NCBI GenBank assembly: GCA_007922225.1
Contig: ML679946.1
Coordinates: 95,362,759-95,426,758, forward strand
Length of the DNA: 64,000 nt
Direction: 5' to 3'
DNA from: Emydura subglobosa
Lineage: Eukaryota; Chordata; Testudines; Chelidae
The notes beneath the pieces were generated by a model. It made no database searches. It had not been told where the DNA came from and worked only from the letters and a program-made list of their open reading frames with translations. A program made the position numbers and the translations under genes. Below, one piece after another: positions 56,092-64,000 of the stretch; positions within the stretch are counted from its first letter, which is position 1, and each line of letters opens with the position of its first letter.

Positions 56092-56544
56092 CCCTAAAGG
56101 TACTAAGTTCCTTCCTTTATCCCTCCCATTCCCATTTTTTCTTCCCTCTGCCCTTCTTTTGTGGTGCTTCTTTCCACTTCCCTGTGATCATTCCACTGTG
56201 GGCTGGTCCTGGGGCATAATGAATGCAATTCCTGGGAGAAGATATTATAGGAGAGGTGAGTCTTGCACTTAGACCTGAATACAGCCAGGTTTGGGCTCAC
56301 TTTTTTCTTCTCCTGCGAGGTGCTTCATAGTCTGGGTCCTGTTGTTGAGAATTCTGTGCCCTCTGTTCATGAAAGTCTGAAACTGGATAGAACAGCGCCA
56401 AGTTTCAAACTCATGTATGGAAGTGTTGGATCCAAGGTTTTGGTTTCTCCCATTTTAGGGCTACAAAGATTGGGTCCAGAGGTGCAGTTTAGATCTGGGT
56501 TTTTATTTCAGGCTCTCCTCAGGTTTCCAGCCTGGTTAACACAT

Positions 56545-56690
56545 GTAAAGGCTAGAAAGAGACCATTATGATTATCTAGTTTGACCTCCTGAATAACATA
56601 GACCATAGAACTCCTCCCAGTAATTCCTGCATTGAGCATAATGTATGGTTGAACTAGGGCATATCTTTTAGAAAGACATCCAGGCTTGAT
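56545..56690 (-). repeat. CR1-type 3' region, antisense
   Basis: Reads 'ggctagaaagagaccattat', 'gattatctagtttgacctcc', 'catagaccatagaact'. This matches the layout of the antisense fragment at 5309-5400 but extends further. Confidence 0.7.
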
Positions 56691-58295
56691 AGTTTTATCA
56701 TTGCTTTAACCTTTCATCTTTTTTTCCCTTGCTGTTCACTTTTTGCTTTTATTAAGTAAGGGTATAAACCAGACATATATCTATTCTGCTTGTTTACATA
56801 CATGTGTATGGGTATCAGGCACATGCAATTTCTACTCTGTGACTCTACAAGAAGAGAGAGAGTTCTGAAAAGTTTTTCTCCTTTTAAAACTTTAAATGCT
56901 TTAACTTCTCTCTCCATCATCCTCTGCATTCTCCCCCAAATGCTTCTTTATTTCATCAGTAAGTTAAAAAAATAGTTTTTTCCCTTGAGGTTCTTTTGAA
57001 TTTGTATGATCCTTTCTGCATACATTGGAAAAACTAAATAACAAATAGGCTGGTGTTCTGGACATGCATTAGAGATGAGTGTCCTGTCTCTTCCAGGATT
57101 TTGCGGTTCCTTAATTGATTTTAGATATGTCGTGCCTAGTTTACCTGCTTTAGGGCCATTGAAATGAATCCTCCAGTCCCATGACTACCCCAGATTTTGG
57201 AACATGACAAATGTGAAGAGGAATGAAGGAAGATGGTTGTTTTTAGGCTACCTGTCATTCTGATTTATCTCTGAATTACAGTAATTCACAATGCAGCTTT
57301 TTGGCTGATGAAATGCAAATACAGCACATACTGTGGGGCATAGTGTTAATAGCCAGTTTTCTACTAGAGTTACTCTTTGGTACAGGTTTAAATTGTTGTC
57401 AATACACTGGGCAAGAACAGAAATGAAATTTTGCACCATGTCATTGTCCCAAAATATACATGTGCTAGTTTTTGAAGGAAATGTACATCTGGAAAGCAGC
57501 TGTGAATAGCAAGTAAACATATTGTCTGGTAAATGTGTCTGAGGCTCATCTGTAGTGGTGATACTGGTCCGAGTGATCTGAAAGGAAAGATGGTATTACA
57601 TGATTGCCCCGAAGACAATTAGTCATCTGCTTAACATGCAGACTGTCTGCTGGAAATGTTGCTCTTGGTTTGTTCTGAAATGCTGAACTCAGAAAGATAT
57701 TGTTAACCTATGGGGAGGAAATCTTTATTTGTGTTGCAGTTGTCATGTGTACAATAAGATCGTTGTCTTTAATCCAACAATTACTGTCCTGCTTGGAACT
57801 ACCTACCAACAATTTCAATTTTTTGATGAAAGCATTACCATATGGTGGTTTTTATTCTGATCTTTTTTTCAGAGTTTCTGTGAATGTGAATTTTCCTATT
57901 TTTCTCTTTGTTGCATTTTCACAATCTGCCTCCACAGGTGTATCTTATTACAGATGAACTTGATCCACAACATTCACACCTGGAGTCAGATCCCTCAGTT
58001 TGATGTGCTCTGATTTAAGGGTCTTATTTTAGACCCATCTGATTTAGGACCCTGGTCTAGATTACCTGGAGTCCAGTCACTGGAGACTTTAGGTGAATAT
58101 TTTAAGTGGGGCAGTGTTGATAAACCCTTCTTAGAGGCACATGTGCTCATCAAGGTTTTGCTCCTAACCCCACTGAAGTCAATGGAAAGTCTACTGCAGC
58201 TGTGTTCTGTTTATATATATATATGTGTATGGATGTCTGAAATGGTAAAGCTTCAGTTGAATTCCATAGAACTAATAATGCTTTTTCCTCTGTAG

Positions 58296-58445
58296 TTGTT
58301 TGTCCTTCAGGCAGCTACTTCCAGAATGACAAATGCGTTCCGTGTCCTCCTGGGTTCTATCAGTTTCAGACAGGAAATTCCTCCTGCATCAGGTGTCCTG
58401 CGGGAAAAACTACCATCTCCGCTGGAGCTTTCAGAGCAGATCACT
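58296..58445 (+). CDS. TG: TG exon 21: type-2 cysteine repeats
   Basis: Residues 1452-1501: VCPSGSYFQNDKCVPCPPGF, YQFQTGNSSCIRCPAG, KTTISAGAFRADHC. These are the small CxxC type-2 (GCC2/GCC3-like) repeats. A sequon NSS is present. Acceptor 'tttttcctctgtag|TT', donor T|GTAAGT; symmetric phase 1, 150 nt. All eight cysteines of the mammalian exon appear to be kept, counting the split codon. Confidence 0.96.
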
Positions 58446-58537
58446 GTAAGTGCCCTGATCTTCATCATGGAGGAATAACATTCAGTGTCTACTGGTACCA
58501 ATTAGAGACATCTTATAGCTCACTTAATGTATGCAGT

Positions 58538-58660
58538 GTTATTGTGGCTCAGTTGGTCCCAGGATATTAGAGAGAGAAGCGGGGTCAGGTAATACCCTTT
58601 TACTGGACCAAGAGAGAGACCAGCTTTTGAGCTTAAACAGAGCTCTTCTTCAGGTCTGGG
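58538..58660 (-). mobile_element. Penelope-like 3' tail, antisense, with hammerhead-like core
   Basis: On the minus strand the order is CTGAAGA (58653 down), a stem-loop with GAGCTC and AAGCTC, then AAAAGC, followed by 'ggtccagtaaaagggtatta' and the terminal 'atcctgggaccaactgagcc'. CTGAAGA, helix, (G/A)AAA fits a hammerhead core with substitutions. The family is inferred; see the finding on the inverted pair. Confidence 0.65.
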
Positions 58661-58756
58661 TTACTTGAAGAAGAGCTCTGTGTCAGCTCAAAAGCGTGTG
58701 TCTCTCACCAACAGAAGTGGATCCAATAAAAGATATTACCTCACCTCACCCACCTC
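58661..58756 (+). mobile_element. Penelope-like 3' tail, sense partner
   Basis: TTGAAGA (58665), 'agagctctgtgtcagctc', AAAAGC, then 'ccaacagaagtggatccaat' and 'aaaagatattacctcacc'. It lacks the last part of the tail present in the antisense partner. The two cores form 32-bp arms around a spacer of about 10 bp. Confidence 0.65.
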
Positions 58757-60189
58757 AGTTCACTTGATTGAAATTTCTAAGGACCTAACTAAAATCTTGC
58801 TTTAATAACTGCCCTTCTGTAGCACAACTTGTGTTCATAAAGCATGGATCAATATGCTTAGTAATTTGTATACTGGTAAAGTCAACCTGAGTTACATCTG
58901 TTGCCCCACAGACCTATGAAAATAAAGGCAATGATGCCTAAAGAAATGCACAGATTAAATCCATCCGTTTATTTGCAGTATCAGTCTTTGTGTAGAAAAG
59001 AGAGGAAGCAGAGAGCAGAGGTATGTTGATAACATGGAGGAAGGTATTTGGGTTGAATTGTTGGAGTGACCTTATTGCATTATGGCTGATACCTCTTTGG
59101 TTTGGAACCTCTGCTGAAGTCAAGGAGTTATGCCAGGGTGAATTTGTCCCATGGTTTTATTCGTATTGGTAGCTCTTTGGGACTGATAAAGAGGGGGGCA
59201 TATTTCTCATTTATATCTCTCCCCATTAGTATCACCTTCTGCATTACTCCCCAAAGCAGATGTGAGGAGGCTGATATTAGAGTGGACTCACCCCTTGAAA
59301 CCTCTCTCAATACAGATTACTTTCTATGGGTATATGAACTGGGGAGAGGGTGTAGGAGGAGGGGATTAATTGATGCATTTCCTTGGGCATCATTGCTACC
59401 TTAAAGCAGGATTCCTTTATCCACTCATAAGTCAATTTATGGTTAATGAAAAAGTGAGTTGCAGTCTCAAACATCACTGCTTGCTCAGTTTACAAAGGTA
59501 CTGGATTTCTTTAATACTCTTTAGGTATCAGGGCTATAACGCCTTTTGAATAATGAAAGCATACTCTTACATATATGTATCTGCTCCCTGCAGGTGAATT
59601 TCCTCCTAATGCAGTGGGACAGAGCAAAGTGTATGCTCTGTTTAAATCCCACTTAAGTCATTTTCCGAGGTCTGAGGTGGGATTCAGCAGCGCATAGACT
59701 TGGTGCTGGCCCTTTGTATAGAAATGAATTTCATGCATTTGGATTTATTCCCCTTTCTCTTCTAGCTTTCTGCTGGTAGAGTGCTGTCTCTTAAAAAGTG
59801 CTGAGGATTTGCAGGGCAGGGTACCAGGAGAAGAGTAAAATCCTGACTCCCATTATGGATTTGTTCCTTTGTGGAGTGGAGGGAGACCTTTGGTCACTTC
59901 TGAATCCTTAAAAGCTCCAGTTAGCACTTGGAAAAGCATTTTCAAATATAAAGCTAATCTCTTAAACAATTTCGGAATAGCTGGGTGGACTTGGTTCTCC
60001 AAGAACAAGGGAATAAAAAAAATAGCAGCAAATTGGCTTGGTGAGATGTTGTGGCTCCTTATTATTGTTCTTGATATTTCAGGGCCCCATTGGAATAGGC
60101 ATTGCACAAACACACACAACAGTATGCTCCCTTCTCTCAAGAACTCTCCTGTGCTGTAGGGTCCTAAGGAACTCATAGACTCACCAGAT

Positions 60190-60315
60190 ACAGATTGTAA
60201 GCTCTCTGGGGCAGGGACTGTGTTTTTGTTCTGTTTGTGCATGGTCCATAGTTTGCACACGGTCTATGACTAGTGCTTTTATGCTATATCACAGTGCAAA
60301 TAACAACAATAATAA
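60190..60315 (+). repeat. L2/MIR-like 3' tail
   Basis: 'cagattgtaagctctctggg' then 'gcagggactgtg' and a final 'aacaacaataataat' run. This is the clearest of the four such tails in the window. Confidence 0.65.
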
Positions 60316-60475
60316 TTTAAAGTGATGGAACTGCAGCTGTGAAATGCCCACTGTAAATTATAAGAGAGAGTCTTCGCCTCCAGGCAGTAAAAAATCCATT
60401 CTAGACGGTCTTTGTCCCACTCACACACTGAAAGCAATATATAGCATTGTCCAACTCTTCACTTTCATGTGACAG

Positions 60476-60646
60476 GTATCACAGATTGTCAGAGAAACAG
60501 GCAGGGTTTACAGTGCAGTGAAGATGGACAGTATAGACCTGCCCAGGTTGATCCCACCACTAAGAAATCCTTCTGTGCTGATCGTCTCGGAATGACACTG
60601 GACTGGACTGAAACAGACCATCCATTGGCAGATTCCCAGTGCCTAG
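60476..60646 (+). CDS. TG: TG exon 22: type-1 repeat 11
   Basis: Residues 1502-1558: ITDCQRNRQGLQCSEDGQYR, PAQVDPTTKKSFCADRLGMT, DWTETDHPLADSQCL. This is the isolated type-1 repeat after the type-2 region, with FCAD in place of CWCV. Acceptor 'ttcatgtgacag|GT', donor G|GTAGGT. Symmetric phase 1. It is the last exon in the window. Confidence 0.95.
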
Positions 60647-61291
60647 GTAGGTGTCAGAAAAATAATTACACTCACTTTGATTCTATTCAGGTAAATCCTT
60701 CTTAACAAAATTCTGATTTCCAAGGACAGCTGGGTCTGAAAGGTTATGGGAATCCACTTACCTATAATTCTGATCTTTTCCTCATCCCACATGCCTGCCA
60801 TTCTTCCTACTTGGGGGTTTCTTTACTACATTGGAGAAAGCATTATTTTAAAGGGAAGGGGGTGAAGTATGTTCATAGGCATTTTTGGGTAATTGACAAA
60901 TTGTTTGTATTATCATCTCTTCTCTCTGTCTGGTGGAGTCATTACAGTATAATGTAAGGATTGACAGGACCAGGGCAGAGCGATGCATTTCCTAATGTAA
61001 ACAGCATTCATGTGACAGCTCTCATATGAACTGCTCTGTAGTATTTAACAAATGAACACACTGTCACTATTTGCCATCAGATTCTTACTCTTCTCGTGTT
61101 GTGTAGTGCCTCACTCTCTGAGTCATCCCAGGTAAATCAGGGGCCTGGACTCCAGCATGAGTAAGGTTATCTTAAGCTGGCCTTTAATGATTAATAATTA
61201 GATTTTTAAGTGATATTTTTAAAAAGTTATTTATAAATATTGGTTTACTACCAATAAACTAAACTACGGCCACAGACTAGATTGTATACAC

Positions 61292-61701
61292 CAGCGGCTC
61301 TCAACCTTTCCAGACTACTGTACCCCTTTCAGAAGTCTGATTTGTCTTGCATACTCCCAGTTTCACTTCACTTAAAAACTACTTGTTTACAAAATCAGAC
61401 ATAAAAATACAAAAATGACACCACACACTCTTACTGAAAAATGGCTCTCTTTCTCATTTTTAACTATATAATTATAAATAAATCAATTGGAATATAAGTA
61501 TTGTACTTACATTTCAGTGTCTAGTATATAGAGCAGAATAAGCAAGTCATTGTCTGTATGAAATTTTAGTTTGTACTGACTGCTAGTGCTTTTTATGTAG
61601 CCTATTGTAAAACCAGGCAAATATCTAAATGAGTTGGTGTACCCACTGGAAGACCTCTGTGTACCCCTAACGGTACGTGTATCCCTGGTTGAGAACCACT
61701 G
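61292..61701. mobile_element. hAT-like short transposon, copy 2
   Basis: 410 bp, near-collinear with 33845-34261. Ends CAGCGGCTCTCAACC and, on the other strand, CAGTGGTTCTCAACC. The target duplication is GTATACAC (61284-61291) and GTATACAT (61702-61709), 7 of 8. No transposase. Confidence 0.92.
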
Positions 61702-62384
61702 GTATACATCATCCAGAGCAGCGAAACAGGAATCTCAAACATAAAATGAAATAAAACAGGTGGTCACTAAGTAAGGGTAGGAGACTATCCTTTTAAAGTC
61801 TGCACACAGAGTAGGGAAAAGAAGCATTTCAACACACTAATCATACCATATGTAAGGATATATTAATAGCTACAGGAAATAATCCATCACACAACCCAAA
61901 ACTTGTTTGCAGTAATTTGCAATCGTGTCCCTCAGCCAGAAAGCTTTTATTTCCCCCTCAACCAAAGTGATTGTTTCACCCTATAATTCTGTAATGCTGG
62001 GCCTTATTACGCCATCAATGGTGCAATTAATAGGGATCACTAATTAAAAAGTTATTGTCTTATACCAATAATTTGGTAATGTATTTTGAGATGTGTGTTG
62101 AATGAAAGATGTATGAAATGAAGATTTTCGGAAGTGAAGGAATTGACAGAACAATTGGCAATCAACAGTGGCAGAATAACATGTAGGCACTTCTTGGACA
62201 TTGGAGAAACGCATAGGGAACAGACCGTGAGACATTGGCCACCAACACTCTGTCATTGTATGCATTTGAGCCATTCCTCTTCACCTAATTATCAGTTTCA
62301 GTAACAGTAAGCCTGATGTTCCATTTGTTGGCCTCTCACCATATGCCTGACCTGAAATAAAAGACCTGATTCACCAAGTCTCAG

Positions 62385-62595
62385 AGCCTGGGTCATTTGT
62401 CTTGGGCTGGGGCTTTGGGACTAAAATTAGCAGTGTAGATATTTGGGCTCGGGTTGGAACCCAGGGTCTGAAACTCAGCGAGCAGGAAGGGTGTCAGACC
62501 CTGGACTCTCGTCAAATCTGAACGTCTGTGGTGCTATTTTCAGCCCCACATCCCAAGCCCTGAAAGCCTGAGTCAGCTGGCCTAGGCTCTGAGAC
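62385..62595. repeat. Foldback MITE-like repeat, second copy
   Basis: Related to 42010-42290: 'ggctggggctttgggactaa', 'gcagtgtaga' and 'gcctgagtcagctggccta'. It shows the same inverted layout with an internal 'gggtctgaaactcagcgagc' segment. Confidence 0.6.
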
Positions 62596-62597
62596 AT

Positions 62598-62786
62598 AGG
62601 GCATGTCTACACTACCGCGGGTGGTTGATGTAGCGTCATGAAGATGCTGCGCTGCATAGATGTAAGTACATTGACGTGAAATACGCTAGTTACGTTATGT
62701 AACTAGCATATCTCATGTCGACCCAGCGCAGCAGTTTAGACCAGGCCATAGTGCTGCGGGTTTTTCTTTGTGGTGTAGACATAACC
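62598..62786. mobile_element. Harbinger-like MITE fragment
   Basis: Left GGGCATGTCTACACTAC and, on the other strand, a right end like GGTTATGTCTACACCAC. A clear target duplication was not found. It directly abuts the foldback repeat. Confidence 0.5.
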
Positions 62787-63539
62787 TCACACACCTAGAT
62801 AGTAATAAAATCACTGCTGCTTAAGCAGTTCTGATTCCATCCAGTAGAGGCCAGTAGCTGATAGGCGTACTAGCTTTGCACACTATCAGCTGTGAGAGCT
62901 ATCTACGTTTTTTCAAATTTCAAAATGCTGATACTTCAAAACTTTAAAATACAGGAAAAATGTCAGCAGAATTTTCACCCATGCCCCCCAATTTCTGACC
63001 AATGCTAAAACTAGTTGAAATTTTTTTGAATTTCAACATTTTGAATTTAAAAAAAAATCATAATTTTGAATTTAAAAAGGGGGGTAAATGTGGGTGCTTT
63101 TTACTTTTTCCTTCCAGCTCCACTAGCCATTTTGTAGAGTGGGATATAACAGTGTAATCTGGGGTGACTGATCCTGCCCTGAGAGAAGATTGGTAGGAGG
63201 AGGAGGTGTATAAGATTGACCTCATAGCTCTTCTCTATTTATAAGCTAAGTTTCTTCTTGGAAAAGAAATTTCCTTCTTAAAATGAAAAGTGATGAACTA
63301 TAACAAATCTGGGCCCACCCAGGGTGTCCTCATTGCCATGATGTTGCAAACCATGGGCACTCAGAATTGTATGGCAACAGCAGGGATGGAATGTACATCT
63401 TCCTCCGCCAAGAGCACAGACCCTTATCATTTGAGCTACAGAAGAATCTCCATTAATAGTTATCAGAAAAGGGTCTGTGACACACAGTTGAGCAATTCTA
63501 TTTCCAGCCCATCACTGATGAACAATTACTAGCAAATTC

Positions 63540-63995
63540 ATTAAAATTAGAGGAGGCTGAATGTTTTTCATTATGCAAGGTTTTTTAATGGAAAATACAT
63601 TTTTGAACAAAACAAATTTTCCATTTTTGTCATTTTTTGTTTATTTCAAAATTTTTCATGAAAAAAAGTATTTAATTTTTTTAAGCTTTTTTTTCCAACC
63701 TCTTTTTTGTCCCACTATCTCCTAACTTTTTTTATCCCTTGCCTTTTCCTGTGGAAATTCTTTTTAAAAAAGAAGAGAAAATGGGAAGCTCCGTCCACAA
63801 GGAAAAAGTCGTTTTAAAAAAAAACCTTGAAAAAAAGAAAATTTTTCTTTGTAATTTCTTTGTAAAATGAAAAACCTTAATGAACATTTTCAAACAAAAT
63901 ACAAAAAATGTAGTTTATTTTGAATTTTTCATGAAAATTGAATTGTTTGTGTGCAGTGGTTTTTTGGTTTGTTTTTTTAAACCAGCCCTAAGTAC
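63540..63995. repeat. AT-rich palindromic MITE-like repeat
   Basis: Runs of 'tttttcatgaaaa' type sequence on both strands end in 'aaaccagccctaag'. On the minus strand this starts TTAGGGCTGGTTT, like 'agagctggttt' at 31446-31456. It may continue past the window. Confidence 0.45.
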
Positions 63996-64000
63996 AACAC

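Larger units (their letters stand above)
49784..58295 (+). other. TG intron 20
   Basis: An 8.5-kb intron with two CR1 copies (53190-53870, 54545-55290), a hAT-like element (55920-56091) and an antisense CR1 tail (56545-56690). A Harbinger-like fragment ('gtgtggtctacgctata') lies near 51684-51860. The stretches 49784-51680, 51870-53190, 53880-54540, 55300-55910 and 56700-58290 show no recognised element. Confidence 0.75.
58446..60475 (+). other. TG intron 21
   Basis: It begins with an inverted pair of Penelope-like tails (58538-58756). An L2/MIR-like tail lies at about 60190-60315. Nothing else is recognised. Confidence 0.8.
1343..64000 (+). other. TG: Thyroglobulin gene, 5' part (exons 1-22, continues past window)
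   Basis: Thyroglobulin is the secreted thyroid prohormone on which T4 and T3 are built. Twenty-two exons were located by translating between GT-AG boundaries and matching the vertebrate TG domain order: signal peptide, ten type-1 repeats, hinge, type-2 repeats, eleventh type-1 repeat. Coding length is 4675 nt, 1558 codons plus one base, with no frameshift or internal stop. Exon junction phases are mostly 1, as in mammals. The transcript start is inferred about 30 bp below the TATA box. The 3' part, including the cholinesterase-like domain, is not in the window. The gene looks functional. Confidence 0.97.
60647..64000 (+). other. TG intron 22, 5' part
   Basis: No exon 23 was found to the window end. 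The region has a hAT-like element (61292-61701), a foldback repeat (62385-62595), a Harbinger-like piece (62598-62786) and an AT-rich MITE-like end (63540-63995). The 80-aa frame at 63290-63532 looks like dispersed repeat, not coding. Confidence 0.8.

Noticed and set aside
63290..63532. 80-aa ORF as TG exon 23
   Set aside because: It has no similarity to the TG segment after repeat 11, lacks cysteines in the expected pattern and resembles a dispersed repeat.

Overview
The window holds the 5' part of one vertebrate gene, thyroglobulin (TG), on the + strand. A TATA-type promoter lies near 1313. The start codon is at 1389, and 22 coding exons run to 60646. All exon boundaries obey GT-AG and all phases join without a stop, giving 1558 complete codons plus one base. 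That is roughly the first half of the prohormone. By homology the remaining exons (FCC/type-3 repeats and the cholinesterase-like domain) lie beyond 64000. I identified exons by translating the sequence and comparing it with the known vertebrate TG domain order.

The genome is a sauropsid, most likely a turtle; a crocodilian is possible. The introns are full of CR1 LINE fragments with the typical 3' tail, MIR and L2-like copies, tRNA-derived SINE-like pieces, hAT and Harbinger-like short DNA transposons, an RTE-clade LINE, a solo LTR, and Penelope-like element tails that carry hammerhead-ribozyme-like cores. No other host gene, RNA gene or CRISPR array was seen.

Layout by exon: exon 1, signal peptide; exons 2-3, type-1 repeat 1 with the main hormonogenic tyrosine; exon 4, repeat 2; exons 5-7, repeat 3; exon 8, repeat 4; exon 9, linker plus repeats 5 and 6; exon 10, repeat 7; exons 11-13, repeat 8; exons 14-15, repeat 9; exon 16, repeat 10; exons 17-20, linker/hinge; exon 21, type-2 cysteine repeats; exon 22, repeat 11. 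The large introns are 5 (4.6 kb), 19 (10.3 kb) and 20 (8.5 kb). Thyroglobulin is secreted into the thyroid follicle lumen, where tyrosines are iodinated and coupled into T4/T3. The N-terminal acceptor tyrosine and the three tyrosines matching proposed donors in the human protein are all present.

Points worth a second look: a 17-bp perfect target duplication around a Penelope-like tail (6590-6758); an inverted pair of hammerhead-like cores (58623-58695); a three-layer nest of elements in intron 19 with intact target duplications; 240-bp direct repeats flanking in-frame exon 17; a well-formed candidate poison exon in intron 17; and a 51-bp near-perfect palindrome made of two CR1 tails in intron 12. 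I found no convincing undescribed gene system; the novelty is in the mobile elements and their effect on gene structure.
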